64,000 nt of DNA from the NCBI RefSeq assembly GCF_023035295.1, contig NZ_CP075083.1, positions 62,001 to 126,000 on the forward strand. Reading direction: 5' to 3'. This DNA comes from Borrelia coriaceae. Its GTDB lineage: Bacteria; Spirochaetota; Spirochaetia; Borreliales; Borreliaceae. Below are positions 1-8,899 of this stretch, piece by piece; within the stretch, counting starts at the first letter, position 1, and the number at the start of each line of letters is the position of its first letter. A program made the translations under genes and the position numbers. A model generated the notes under the pieces. That model was given only the letters and a program-made list of their open reading frames with translations, had not been told where the DNA came from and made no database searches.

Positions 1-1727
1 AGAGATGTTGTTGAATTTTGAATATAAGATATACTCTGAGTTGGCGCTACAGCTAGGCGATAAGAATGATAAAGTCCATATTTTTGAACATCAAGCTTAA
101 GATGCTCCCAATCACTTTTTAAAGGAATATTTATGCCACTAAATATCTGCTTTACAACTTCTGTTCTGGGAGAGAAATCTTCATTAAAGTACATATCAAA
201 GTAATTGCCATTATAATATTCACTTTTTTCAAAGTCTTTAAAGGCCTTACCCCTAGTTTTTGCAATATTCATACTACTCTTTAGAGAATAAAAATTTAAT
301 AACATAAAAAAAGTACGAATAAAATCTAAAGCCTCAGCACTCTCATAAGGGATCTTGTTTTTAATTAAAAATCCATGTAAATTCATAACCCCAAGACCAA
401 CAGAACGATAATCTTTATTTGCTTTGCTTATGCTTGGAGCATTTTTAATATAAGTCTTATCAACAACAGATGTTAATGCCCTCATGGCAATATCAATAGT
501 ATACTCAAGTTCACTATTAACTACATTCACAAGATTTAGCGAACCTAAGATACAACAGATATCATACCCAATCGTATCACCCTCACCATAATCACCAATA
601 ACTGATGGGGTTTGGATTTGAAAAATTTCTGTACAAAGATTAGACATCTTAATTTTCCCAAGACCCTTTAGTGGATTGTTTACATTACAGGATGTTTGAT
701 ACATTATATAAGGATACCCGGACTCAAACTGCAGCTTAGCAATACGAATCAACATATCCCTAGCACCAATCTCTTTTTTCAAAATATTAGGATTACTTGC
801 AAGCAAGTCATATTCCTTATCAAAATCAATCTCATTCATCAAACGACCAGTCGCCTTATAAAGCGAATAAGGAGCAAAAGCATAATAATTTTGTCCTTGT
901 TTTGCAATATCAAAAAATTTATCTGGAATTATTACCCCTAATGATAATGTCTGAACACGACTCTTCTCATCAGCATTAATCTTTTTAGTATCTAAGAAAT
1001 CTTCTATATCATAATGAAAAATATTTAAATATACAGCACCAGCACCTTTTCGCTGTCCCATCTGATCTGCATAATTAAACCCATCTTCTAAAAGCTTCAT
1101 AACGGGAATAATACCTTTTGCAATATTACAAATTCCTCGTATCTCCTCACCCCTAGCCCTAACATTTGAAAGATTTAAAGCCACTCCTCCACCAATCTTT
1201 GAAAGCTGCATGGCAGATGAGATATTAAAGGTAATACTATTAAGGGAATCTCCCACTTCTAAGAGAAAACATGATACAAGCTCACCTCTTATCCTTTTCC
1301 CAGCATTTAAAAATGTAGGAGTTGCAGGCTGATATCTCTGTTTTATCATCTCTAAAGCAAGCTTTAAAGCAAAATCAAAACATCCATCAGCAAGAAACAG
1401 ACTAACTGCAATTATTCGATCCTCATAAGATTCAAGATAAGTCTCCCCATCATGCATCTTAAGTGCATAATCTTTATAAAACTTTGAAGCACTCATATAA
1501 GACTTAAATTTGAAATTCTCACCTAAAACATGCTTATATATCTTACGTATTTGCTCTTCAGAATAGTTTTTATAAAAATCCTCATATAAATTATTATCAA
1601 TTAAATAATGCATTCTTTCATTTGGATCACTAAATTTTAAAGACTTACTCTTGACCTCTTCTAAAAAAACACTCAAAGCCTCAAGATCTTTTTCTAATCT
1701 GTAAAACCCATCTTTTAAAACCATCAT
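1..1727 (-). CDS. nrdE: Class Ib ribonucleoside-diphosphate reductase alpha subunit (NrdE), 3' end outside the window
   Basis: An open frame of about 575 codons runs off the left edge, so the C-terminus is missing. NrdE reduces NDPs to dNDPs in the cytoplasm with the NrdF radical subunit and the flavodoxin NrdI. The translation shows the N-terminal redox cysteine (ELVSCFLLEVGDS), the finger-loop N-x-C-x-E motif of the thiyl-radical cysteine (MSNLCTEI) and the late motif LAVAPTQSISYIQNST. Two adjacent ATGs (1727 and 1724) lie 5 and 8 nt after the nrdI stop, with no clear Shine-Dalgarno, so translation is probably coupled to nrdI. nrdF would be expected next, beyond the edge. The gene was read directly from the complement strand. 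Confidence 0.95.
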   Translation of the reverse strand, partial: MMVLKDGFYRLEKDLEALSVFLEEVKSKSLKFSDPNERMHYLIDNNLYEDFYKNYSEEQIRKIYKHVLGENFKFKSYMSASKFYKDYALKMHDGETYLESYEDRIIAVSLFLADGCFDFALKLALEMIKQRYQPATPTFLNAGKRIRGELVSCFLLEVGDSLNSITFNISSAMQLSKIGGGVALNLSNVRARGEEIRGICNIAKGIIPVMKLLEDGFNYADQMGQRKGAGAVYLNIFHYDIEDFLDTKKINADEKSRVQTLSLGVIIPDKFFDIAKQGQNYYAFAPYSLYKATGRLMNEIDFDKEYDLLASNPNILKKEIGARDMLIRIAKLQFESGYPYIMYQTSCNVNNPLKGLGKIKMSNLCTEIFQIQTPSVIGDYGEGDTIGYDICCILGSLNLVNVVNSELEYTIDIAMRALTSVVDKTYIKNAPSISKANKDYRSVGLGVMNLHGFLIKNKIPYESAEALDFIRTFFMLLNFYSLKSSMNIAKTRGKAFKDFEKSEYYNGNYFDMYFNEDFSPRTEVVKQIFSGINIPLKSDWEHLKLDVQKYGLYHSYRLAVAPTQSISYIQNSTTS

Positions 1728-1731
1728 TTCA

Positions 1732-2103
1732 TTATTTAACTCTAAGTGTCTCATTCTCAATCCTTCCTATAAAATTCTCAACATCATGTGATGTTCCTGA
1801 AAGCTCAAATTTTAATATTTCTTCAACATTATATTCATTTTTTATCAAATTAACAGCATTGCAAAATGAATCACCCCAATTCCTATTTCCACTCCCAGCA
1901 ACTCCAACCATAAGTTCAAAATTATGCTTTAAAAATTTCTCTACCTCAGGCGGAACTTTTCCAAAAGCAAATGTATAAGTAAGCAATACATAAGGCCTAT
2001 TTACAATCTCATCACCTGTAACTATGCGAAAAACATCGCTAAGTCCTGTCTTTGCAATAAAACGCTCTATATTCCCCGTTTTTGAAGCATAAACTACTAA
2101 AAT
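1732..2103 (-). CDS. nrdI: NrdI flavodoxin, apparent ATT start
   Basis: NrdI is the small flavodoxin that helps activate the NrdF cofactor of class Ib ribonucleotide reductase. The frame has the FMN phosphate-loop start VYASKTGNIERF, followed by LLTYTFAFGKVPPEVEKF and VGVAGSGNRNWGDSFC. The first ATG in frame (1986) would delete the FMN loop, so it cannot be the true start. The frame is open back to the thyX stop and holds no ATG, GTG or TTG before the conserved core. The best start is ATT at 2103, 8 nt after an AAAGGAG Shine-Dalgarno, giving 123 residues, close to the usual 130. The gene sits 24 nt after thyX and 4 nt before nrdE. Confidence 0.9.
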   Translation of the reverse strand: MLVVYASKTGNIERFIAKTGLSDVFRIVTGDEIVNRPYVLLTYTFAFGKVPPEVEKFLKHNFELMVGVAGSGNRNWGDSFCNAVNLIKNEYNVEEILKFELSGTSHDVENFIGRIENETLRVK

Positions 2104-2127
2104 ATACTTAACTCCTTTATTAAAAAA

Positions 2128-2946
2128 CTATAAATTAAATTTTACTTTTAACCGATTCAAAATCTTATCGGGCAAATCCAACTTATCTAAATCCAATACC
2201 TTGCGAATCGCACATGCCTCTTCACTTGAGAGCATAACTCCCCCCAAAATATGTCTCTTAAAACTAGCAGTTGCAATTGGAACTACTAATTCAATAATGC
2301 CTAATAGGACATTAGCATATTCTCTGATCTCTTTTTGTGCGTGCTCTGATGCTCTAAGTTTAATAAATCGAAATAAATTATTAAGATCAATTTGCCAATA
2401 CCATTCAGTATATAAGCTTAAAGGCAAGGTTATTCTTGCAAGTTCCCTAGAGACATCACTTTTGATCATATCATCATAAACTTTATAAGCTGTCTTATAA
2501 CTCTCATCTAAACCCTTCAAAAAAGACAAAGCAGCAGCAACATCAACCTCCTCATCTGAACGCCCCTGTTTATTAGTAACACTTTGCTTCTTAATATCGT
2601 CTCTACAAGGTACATAAAACTCCTCTCTCATCAAGCTATAACGCCCCGATACTTCATTAATCCTTGATGTTCTGTGTCTCATCCACTGCCTTGCCACAAA
2701 GATTGGTGCTTTGACATGAAAAGTAAAAACCACTTGCTCAAGCGGGCTTGTATGTTCATTTCTGATCAAATAATCAATAAGACCAGCATTATCTCTTTTA
2801 GCTTTAGAATCTCTATAAGAAACCCTAGCAGCACTTACTATGCGCTCATCACTACCCATATAATCAACAAGTCTTAAAAATCCTTTATCTAAAACTTTAT
2901 ATTCCTTGTCCAATATTTCTTCTGCTGCTCTTACATGCTCATGCAT
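2128..2946 (-). CDS. thyX: Flavin-dependent thymidylate synthase ThyX
   Basis: ThyX makes dTMP from dUMP with methylenetetrahydrofolate, FAD and NADPH. The 272-residue protein carries the ThyX signature RHRTSRINEVSGRYS (residues 90-104) preceded by ARQWM. It also has EHTSPLEQV (64-72) and the C-terminal substrate-site region LRASEHAQKEIREYA. It is the first gene of a thyX-nrdI-nrdE operon, which couples thymidylate and deoxyribonucleotide supply on this plasmid. The ATG at 2946 follows an AAGGCGGG-type ribosome site with a short spacer. The gene is transcribed away from the family-D lipoprotein block. Confidence 0.95.
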   Translation of the reverse strand: MHEHVRAAEEILDKEYKVLDKGFLRLVDYMGSDERIVSAARVSYRDSKAKRDNAGLIDYLIRNEHTSPLEQVVFTFHVKAPIFVARQWMRHRTSRINEVSGRYSLMREEFYVPCRDDIKKQSVTNKQGRSDEEVDVAAALSFLKGLDESYKTAYKVYDDMIKSDVSRELARITLPLSLYTEWYWQIDLNNLFRFIKLRASEHAQKEIREYANVLLGIIELVVPIATASFKRHILGGVMLSSEEACAIRKVLDLDKLDLPDKILNRLKVKFNL

Positions 2947-3319
2947 ATGCCCGCCTTAATTAATTAAAATTTTTATTTAAAATGAAAAACCACCCAAGCT
3001 TTCAAGCGGCTTAATAGGTCATCAACAAACCATCAATAAACTCAACGACTCTAAGTACAATCTCTATAAATATTTATATTACCAATATCATCATAACCAT
3101 ACCCAAACAACCTATCCTTTACATCAACTTAAATTCTTCTCAATAAAAATTGAAACAAGAATTAAAATAAGTTAGTAAAATAAATGTTAACACAAAACTA
3201 CTCAATATTGAACCAGCATTTTTGGCAATATTTATACAGCTACACATAAATAAATTGAAAAAACCTAAACAATAAATGGCAAATATGCTTTTTAGCAATA
3301 CATTTCAAGGCTTGGGAGG
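2947..3319. other. Divergent intergenic region
   Basis: This 373-nt AT-rich gap lies between thyX (minus) and the first family-D lipoprotein (plus) and must hold both promoters. I see no convincing -35/-10 pair and no gene. Confidence 0.5.
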
Positions 3320-3325
3320 GTGAAA

Positions 3326-4159
3326 TTGAAAAAAATAATTATTTTATTACCGTTATTGATAACATGTTGTATCTTAAATGATGACTTTCTAAATCTCAAG
3401 TCTCAGGTTCAACAATCACTAGATGCACTTCTTGAGGAAAAAATAGAAAAAATTCTAAAAGAAAAAGCAGAGCAAGAAAATGGCGAAGATGATGATCATG
3501 TGGCATTAACAAAAGAGTACCTTAATTTTGAAATACTTGAAGGTACTAAAGAAAAATGTTTGTGCCTATTTTGCACTTGGTGGTGTGGATGCCAAAAAAA
3601 ATGTCACATCACTTGGATGAAAATTAAAGCCAAAAACATCATTGGTGAAAATCACAAACCACTCGAAGATTTAAAGGGTAAACTTAGATACTCATATTCA
3701 GTATCACCTATAAAATATAATGATAAATACAGTAAGTATGTTATGCCTTTAATATTATTTGAAAGCTTAGATGAGAATCTTGAGGTAACTTCATTTAAGC
3801 TAACAAATCACATCAATCTAGATTTCAATAACAAAAAAATTTTAGGTATACAAGGCATACCTCAGGAAGAGAAATCATCTGAAGACGGATACAAAAATGT
3901 GTACCCTTATGGAATAGTAAATATAAATCCAAATGGTGGGGATGAGATACTATCTGCTTTTGCTGCTCTTTACCAAAATGGCAAATGGAACTCTATGGAA
4001 GCAGAGATAAAAGTTAAAAATAAAAACACTAACAACGAAGAAACCCACAAAATACTACTTAATGGTAAATTATTTAATGAATTTATAAAGTCAGTTGTAT
4101 CAAAATATCAAGGCACCACAACTGCAAATACCAAATTTAGAGTTCCAGTTAACAATTAA
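3326..4159 (+). CDS. Family-D lipoprotein with cysteine cluster (D1)
   Basis: Function not recognised. The N-terminus is a short signal with a lipobox-like end (LLITCC, Cys14/15). The frame opens at GTG 3320, but the GGGAGG site at 3314-3319 abuts that codon; TTG at 3326 has a 6-nt spacer and is the better start. After a charged, probably coiled-coil linker comes the shared family-D domain: ITWMKIKAKNII, the block SYSVSPIKYNDKYSKYVMPL, LEVTSFKL, then EAEIKVKN and KILLNGKLFNEFIK near the end. Six cysteines crowd the segment before ITWMK (KCLCLFCTWWCGCQKKC), more than in any paralogue here. It is first of three tandem copies (next at 4468 and 5480); a fourth lies at 40339. Confidence 0.8.
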   Translation: MKKIIILLPLLITCCILNDDFLNLKSQVQQSLDALLEEKIEKILKEKAEQENGEDDDHVALTKEYLNFEILEGTKEKCLCLFCTWWCGCQKKCHITWMKIKAKNIIGENHKPLEDLKGKLRYSYSVSPIKYNDKYSKYVMPLILFESLDENLEVTSFKLTNHINLDFNNKKILGIQGIPQEEKSSEDGYKNVYPYGIVNINPNGGDEILSAFAALYQNGKWNSMEAEIKVKNKNTNNEETHKILLNGKLFNEFIKSVVSKYQGTTTANTKFRVPVNN

Positions 4160-4188
4160 ATTAATCAAAAATAACGGTAAAATCAAAC

Positions 4189-4246
4189 CATTACTTAAGG
4201 TTGAAACAAGCTTAAACACATTGCTTAAAATCAACCTTAAGTAATG
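4189..4246 (+). terminator. 16-bp stem-loop after D1
   Basis: Arms 4189-4204 and 4231-4246 are perfectly complementary over 16 bp (CATTACTTAAGGTTGA), with a 26-nt loop, 30 nt after the D1 stop. There is no long T-run, so it could be a terminator or an mRNA-stabilising structure. The rest of the 4160-4467 gap is AT-rich sequence leading into the D2 ribosome site. Confidence 0.6.
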
Positions 4247-4467
4247 AACATATAATAATTTTTACAAATCAATAAAATCTCTATTAAGCTTCTCAAGAAT
4301 TTTAAACACCATTTTAAGTAAAATTGATCTTTGCTTACTTAAGTTTATTCAAATAAATTTGTTTTATAAAGAAAAATATTTTATATTATAAAAAATAAAT
4401 AAAAAAACAAAACCTAATTTAAAATAATTAACTATAATAATTAAAATAAAAATTAAAGGGGGTCAAT

Positions 4468-5256
4468 ATGAAGAGAATAATTATCTTATTACCAATCTTC
4501 ATAACATGTCACATAGAACATGCTCCAAAATATCCATCTTTAAGACGCTCTAGTAGAATAATCAATAAACATCATACCAACACAAATGAAAACACACAAT
4601 CACAACAAGAAGAGCCACTTAAAATATCTGAAGGGATTTTAAAGGTATGTTTAAACCACTACTGGGACTGGGCATCAGATACATGCACAATAACTTGGGC
4701 TAAAAGCAATTCACAAGAAATTATTGGAGAAGATACAAATCCATCAAGAGAATTACAAGGTAAACTTGAATACTCATATGCAGTAGCACCCATCAAAAAC
4801 AATGCAAATTACAGCAAATACGTTATGCCTTTAATATTATTTGCAAGCAAAGTCGAATATATTAAAGTAATTTCATTTAAACTTAAGGAATACCCACAAC
4901 TAAATCTAGATTTTCGTAAAGGATTCATGCAATTTTTAAGGGACAGAGTTGCCAATAAGGTAGAACAATCAGCCCAAAAAATGGGATATAAATATGTATA
5001 CCTTTGTGGAATACTATATCCAAGCCAACCAAATGGTGGTGCTGAAATAATATCTGCTTTTGCTGACCTTTACCAAAATGGTAATTGGTACTTCATGGAA
5101 GGAGAGATCACTATTGAGGACTCACTAGATCGCACAAAAAAAACTTACACAATACTTCTAGACTCTAAATTATTCAATGATTTCCTAAAACAAATAATAA
5201 AAAAACATCCAGACACAACCAAAAAAAATGCGGGATTTAGAATACCTGTTAATTAA
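4468..5256 (+). CDS. Family-D lipoprotein (D2)
   Basis: A 262-residue paralogue of D1 of unknown function. The signal is MKRIIILLPIFITCH, with lipid-modifiable Cys14. The ATG follows AAAGGGGG with a 6-nt spacer. A short, basic, Gln/Asn-rich linker precedes the family domain (TCTITWAKSN, SYAVAPIKNNANYSKYVMPL, IKVISFKL, MEGEITIED, LDSKLFNDFLK). Only two cysteines precede the ITW motif, against six in D1. The N-terminal linker is the most divergent part, as expected for a surface lipoprotein with a variable stalk. Confidence 0.8.
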   Translation: MKRIIILLPIFITCHIEHAPKYPSLRRSSRIINKHHTNTNENTQSQQEEPLKISEGILKVCLNHYWDWASDTCTITWAKSNSQEIIGEDTNPSRELQGKLEYSYAVAPIKNNANYSKYVMPLILFASKVEYIKVISFKLKEYPQLNLDFRKGFMQFLRDRVANKVEQSAQKMGYKYVYLCGILYPSQPNGGAEIISAFADLYQNGNWYFMEGEITIEDSLDRTKKTYTILLDSKLFNDFLKQIIKKHPDTTKKNAGFRIPVN

Positions 5257-5434
5257 CAGTACCAATTACAGTAAATCCCTAAATTCAAGGCAAATTTGAA
5301 CAATAGCTAACAACAATGCCAAAAATTAAAAATTACTTGCAGTAAAAATTATTTAACTGTATGATCTATTTAATGTACTAATCTTAAGATTTACCTAAAT
5401 ATTTTAACATTTAAATAAAAAATTAAGGAGAATA

Positions 5435-5530
5435 TGAAATATCAAGGACGATCAGAATTTAAATTAAAAGGATGTATAAATGCTAAAAATAAGAATAATG
5501 ATCTTATTGCCTTTGTTTCTAACTTGTAAC
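5435..5530 (+). CDS. Possible 31-codon leader ORF overlapping D3
   Basis: An ATG at 5435 sits just after AAGGAGA and opens a 31-codon frame (MKYQGRSEFKLKGCINAKNK...) ending in TAA at 5528-5530, in a different frame from D3 and overlapping its first 50 bases. It could be a translated leader or a relic of the ancestral D start displaced by an indel. There is no protein evidence. Confidence 0.25.
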
Positions 5531-6370
5531 TTATCCCAAAAACATGACACAAGCACTAAAGGCAATAAACCTGATAATGAGTATGAACACAGCCTAATTC
5601 CTAAGCCTAAAAACGATCCTCCTCCACCAATACCTCTAGTAACAACCCAAGACCATTCATTTAAGATACATGAAGATCACTTAAATGATGTTTGTCTGCA
5701 ACCATTCCATCTAAAACGAATATGCGGAGTTGAAATCTGTGGCATTACTTGGATGAAAATTGAAAGTAAAAACATTATGGACATAAATCAAACTCCAATA
5801 GAAGAATTAAAAAATAAACTTAAATACTCATACGCAGTAGCACCCATTAAGTATAATGGTGGATACAATGCAAATATTACACCTTTCATATTACTTGAGG
5901 TCGTAGATGAAAATATTGAGGTCATATCATTTAAACTAACACATTACCCTAACCTAGAATTAGATCTAAGTAAAGATGCACATCTTAATAATTCTTCTAT
6001 ACTATTAAAACCACTGCATAAAAAAATTAAAAATTCAATCCTAAACAGAGCAAAAAGCAAAATTCAAGATCATGGGGGGAAAAATGTATACCTTTATGGC
6101 GAACTAAACCTGCCCACACTTAACAAAGCTAAGGTAACTGGCAGTGATGAGTTAATATCTATTTTTGCCAATCTTTTCAAAAATCAACAATGGAAAAACC
6201 TAGAAGCAGAAATTACCATTCAAGATAAAGCAAGCAATCAAGAGCAAACCTACAAAATACTACTTAATGGTAGATTATTCAATGAATTTATAAAAACAGT
6301 TCTCTCAAAACATCAAGGTATAAAAAATGTAAATCCCACATTCAAAGTTCCTGTTGAGGATAAATCATAG
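5480..6370 (+). CDS. Family-D lipoprotein (D3)
   Basis: A 296-residue paralogue of D1 and D2, function unknown. The signal peptide ends LLPLFLTCN. A Pro/Lys-rich linker (KPKNDPPPPIPL) lies ahead of the domain, whose hallmarks are CGITWMKIESKNIM, SYAVAPIKYNGGYNANITPF, IEVISFKLTHYPNLELDL, EAEITIQDK and KILLNGRLFNEFIK. It carries an insertion of about 25 residues after the LELDL segment relative to D1. The ATG at 5480 has AAAAGGA about 8 nt upstream. It is the last gene of the plus-strand trio and converges on the BTA121-type gene. Confidence 0.8.
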   Translation: MLKIRIMILLPLFLTCNLSQKHDTSTKGNKPDNEYEHSLIPKPKNDPPPPIPLVTTQDHSFKIHEDHLNDVCLQPFHLKRICGVEICGITWMKIESKNIMDINQTPIEELKNKLKYSYAVAPIKYNGGYNANITPFILLEVVDENIEVISFKLTHYPNLELDLSKDAHLNNSSILLKPLHKKIKNSILNRAKSKIQDHGGKNVYLYGELNLPTLNKAKVTGSDELISIFANLFKNQQWKNLEAEITIQDKASNQEQTYKILLNGRLFNEFIKTVLSKHQGIKNVNPTFKVPVEDKS

Positions 6371-6398
6371 GGCTTTAAGCAGTTAACTACTTAAAGCC
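6371..6398 (+). terminator. Stem-loop after D3
   Basis: GGCTTTAAG (6371-6379) pairs with CTTAAAGCC (6390-6398) immediately after the D3 stop. It lies between convergent genes and probably ends the D operon. No strong T-tract follows. Confidence 0.6.
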
Positions 6399-6541
6399 TA
6401 CTTTAAAAGTTACGACTTAAAATAAAATTTAGGCAATATTAAAACCCTATATAATTAAAAATAAACTTTTAGATCGTAAGATTTATCTTAAAAAGACATA
6501 ATCAACATAAAATCAATATAGAATTGAAGCTTAATTTAAAT

Positions 6542-7132
6542 TTAATACTTATGCAAAATATCATATACTTGCTTTCTTAATGGCAAGAACATTTCTGAAC
6601 AATCAGACAACTTAAGTGCCAAATATGCTCCCCTGTAATCACTATTACTACTACAAGCAATTTTCAAAATCTTTGCATATTCTCTTTGCTTAGCAGCAAG
6701 TTGCAATTCAAAACTGTCCTTTTTAGGATGTCCATCTGCAAATTCATGTATAATATCAAGTATTTCATCTCGTACCTTCAATGTCAAAACTATATCAGCA
6801 ATTGCCTCCCGAGTCTTAGATGCATTAAGAACAACCAAAAATTCATAAAACTCATCATCACTATAAGTATGTATATCTGGCACATCATCTTCAATTGTAG
6901 GATCTGTTAATGCATTTCTTAAAAATCTAACCGCCATTCTCTCTTCTTGTGAGAGATCAAAGTTTGCAAGTAAATTTTCCAATGAGAAATAATCGGATGC
7001 AAACCCAATATCAGCATCACTATTAGAGAAATCCCTAAAATCATAATCTAACCCCAAATCATGTATATGTTTTTTATTCTCACAACAACAAAATAACACA
7101 ATGAACAAAAGTAAAAGTTTAAAAAATTGCAT
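6542..7132 (-). CDS. BTA121-type lipoprotein, single repeat
   Basis: A 196-residue lipoprotein with signal MQFFKLLLLFIVLFCCC (lipobox FCC). It has one copy of the repeat seen two or three times in the lipoproteins at 57.8-63.6 kb: LSQEERMAVRFLRNALTDP, HTYSDDEFYEFLVVLNASK, then a helical segment. Relapsing-fever Borrelia proteins with this repeat are annotated as BTA121-domain surface lipoproteins; role unknown. The ribosome site is duplicated (AAGGAGATATT twice upstream), and the same AAGGAGATATT precedes the 57840 gene. The gene lies just outside the left edge of the prophage block and reads in the same direction. Confidence 0.75.
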   Translation of the reverse strand: MQFFKLLLLFIVLFCCCENKKHIHDLGLDYDFRDFSNSDADIGFASDYFSLENLLANFDLSQEERMAVRFLRNALTDPTIEDDVPDIHTYSDDEFYEFLVVLNASKTREAIADIVLTLKVRDEILDIIHEFADGHPKKDSFELQLAAKQREYAKILKIACSSNSDYRGAYLALKLSDCSEMFLPLRKQVYDILHKY

Positions 7133-7243
7133 ATTTCAATATCTCCTTTTTTAATATCTCCTTATAAATTGAAAGAATATCTCATTAAATGATTAATTAA
7201 AAAGAAAGGTTAAATTTAGATAAAAAATTAATACTAATTTAAA

Positions 7244-7281
7244 ACGTATTTTTATATAGTATATTTGAATAAAAATTTAAA
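7244..7281. repeat. Candidate left junction repeat of the prophage block
   Basis: This AT-rich stretch (ACGTATTTTTATAT... ...AAAAATTTAAA) lies just beyond the DUF777 stop and resembles 54800-54832, just upstream of the gp25-like gene, in direct orientation but with small gaps. It may be a degenerate recombination site; low-complexity chance similarity is possible. Confidence 0.3.
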
Positions 7282-7282
7282 C

Positions 7283-7900
7283 TTATGATACACCCGAGGT
7301 ATTACCAGTAGCAAGAGTAGGAGCTCCACTGGCATTAACATAAGTTATGCTACCAACACCATGTGTATGAGTTTCAAACAGTTTGCCATTAATATACACA
7401 TTGCCCTTAAACTCAATGTTATCTGCCTCAACAACTAAAGACTTTAAAATCATCTTGGTATTCTCTCCCTCACACATCACCTTCTTAGAATTAAAAGAAG
7501 CATCCTCACAAACTAACTCAAATTCTTTTGAACTTATGCTAATCTTAGCTACATCAATGCCTGCATACTTAGGACTTACTCCATTTAAGATATAAAAATA
7601 ATGTTTATCGAAATAATTATTATCCTTTTCATTAAAAATATTAATGCTACTTTGAAGCAAAATTACCCTGTCATCTTCTCTTAAGTCAAGTCTTAAATTT
7701 GAAATATTGCGAGTCTTAATACTTAAATCCTCATACTCTTCAATTACAACAATTCCTTCTTGAGTCTTTAAATCAAATTCCTTAATGATACCAATGCGAC
7801 AAATAAATATATTATCACATAAATATTGCTTAACAGTCTCAAGCACTAAATCATCACTTAAAGTCCCAAGCCTTCTTGAAACCTCATAAATTTCTGTCAT
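7283..7900 (-). CDS. DUF777-family baseplate spike protein
   Basis: A 205-residue protein matching the Borrelia cp32 DUF777 family as I remember it. Residues 1-60 are helical, then an OB-like beta segment (IGIIKEFDLKTQEGIVVIEE). The C-terminus is a beta-rich stretch ending in FETHTHGVG...GAPTLATGNTSG, a pattern seen in phage P2 gpV and Mu gp45 spike proteins, where His-rich tips bind metal. Likely role: membrane-puncturing spike of the contractile tail. It follows DUF693 after 13 nt and is the last gene of the left prophage block. In cp32 the gp25-like gene would come next; here that gene is 47 kb away. Confidence 0.8.
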   Translation of the reverse strand: MTEIYEVSRRLGTLSDDLVLETVKQYLCDNIFICRIGIIKEFDLKTQEGIVVIEEYEDLSIKTRNISNLRLDLREDDRVILLQSSINIFNEKDNNYFDKHYFYILNGVSPKYAGIDVAKISISSKEFELVCEDASFNSKKVMCEGENTKMILKSLVVEADNIEFKGNVYINGKLFETHTHGVGSITYVNASGAPTLATGNTSGVS

Positions 7901-7913
7901 AAACTTACCCTAC

Positions 7914-8825
7914 CTACAAAACATTAGATTCATCATAAAGTCTTAATCTTAATGTGCAATCACCCACATTGTTTAAAACTGCACTAGTCTCTTGCACAAA
8001 AGCCTTAACAATCTCCCCATACCTATCTCTAAACTCAACCCCATCACCAACCTTAATGTTATCTGTAAAGAGAAGTGTAGTATTCCAAAAATTAACTGCA
8101 GATTTGCCCACAAACCTCACTTCCCTTTGTGGAATAAACAAAAGTGCAAAATCCTCAAGTCTCTTGTAACCTTTACGCTTAAAGAGACTACCGAAATTAA
8201 TAAAAATAAATTTGGTATCAACTCTAAAGTCCAACTCACCAAAATCAACAAAAATTAAATGTACATATTTTCTAATAAATCTGTCTATAAATTCTCTTAA
8301 AGTAGGGGCATAAAAACTCTCATTTATTACTCTCTCTCGATCTTGCATGCTCATGTAAATAACGGCTTGGCCTGGAAATGCCAAATTTATGGCATCTTCT
8401 AAAGACTTGCCAATATAATTTTTAACATCAAGTTTTTTATTTAAAAACGTATCTTGTGATAAGAGATAAACTTCATACTGAACAATAAAATCGCCATTTT
8501 CAAAATCAAAATCAATAGGTGCACCCAAATATCCAGCCATCACAAATTTATAAGACGAATCACCCTCATAAGCAAATTTCTTATAAAATATCCTAACAAT
8601 ATCCCCATGCCTTAAAGACTTATTAAAATTTAAAGGCATATTAAACAATTGCAACCGTGCCTTCTTGCATTGCAACAAACTTACAAGAGAACGTTCATTA
8701 TCAATTACAATATTAACAACGGGTGCCCCATTTTGTGTCTCTATTATAAACTTAGGCTTCTGATTTTTAATATCAGCACCAGCAGCATAAAACTCCAGTT
8801 TAAAATCATATTGAAATAATAACAT
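7914..8825 (-). CDS. DUF693-family tail hub-like protein
   Basis: This 303-residue protein resembles Borrelia DUF693 proteins. The beta-rich N-terminus (LLFQYDFKLEFYAAG, NIVIDNERSL, HGDIVRIFYKKFAYEG) fits a tail hub like P2 gpD or T4 gp27, which carries the spike. That role is inferred from its place just before DUF777. The start follows AAGGGAGCTT with normal spacing. Confidence 0.75.
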   Translation of the reverse strand: MLLFQYDFKLEFYAAGADIKNQKPKFIIETQNGAPVVNIVIDNERSLVSLLQCKKARLQLFNMPLNFNKSLRHGDIVRIFYKKFAYEGDSSYKFVMAGYLGAPIDFDFENGDFIVQYEVYLLSQDTFLNKKLDVKNYIGKSLEDAINLAFPGQAVIYMSMQDRERVINESFYAPTLREFIDRFIRKYVHLIFVDFGELDFRVDTKFIFINFGSLFKRKGYKRLEDFALLFIPQREVRFVGKSAVNFWNTTLLFTDNIKVGDGVEFRDRYGEIVKAFVQETSAVLNNVGDCTLRLRLYDESNVL

Positions 8826-8899
8826 AAGCTCCCTTACCCAACTTCAAAGATCAATACCAATTGAACTTACCACTCACCTTAAAATCAATAATATTAACT

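Noticed and set aside
3320..3325. GTG 3320 as the D1 start
   Set aside because: The Shine-Dalgarno abuts it; TTG 3326 has normal spacing and a better signal peptide.
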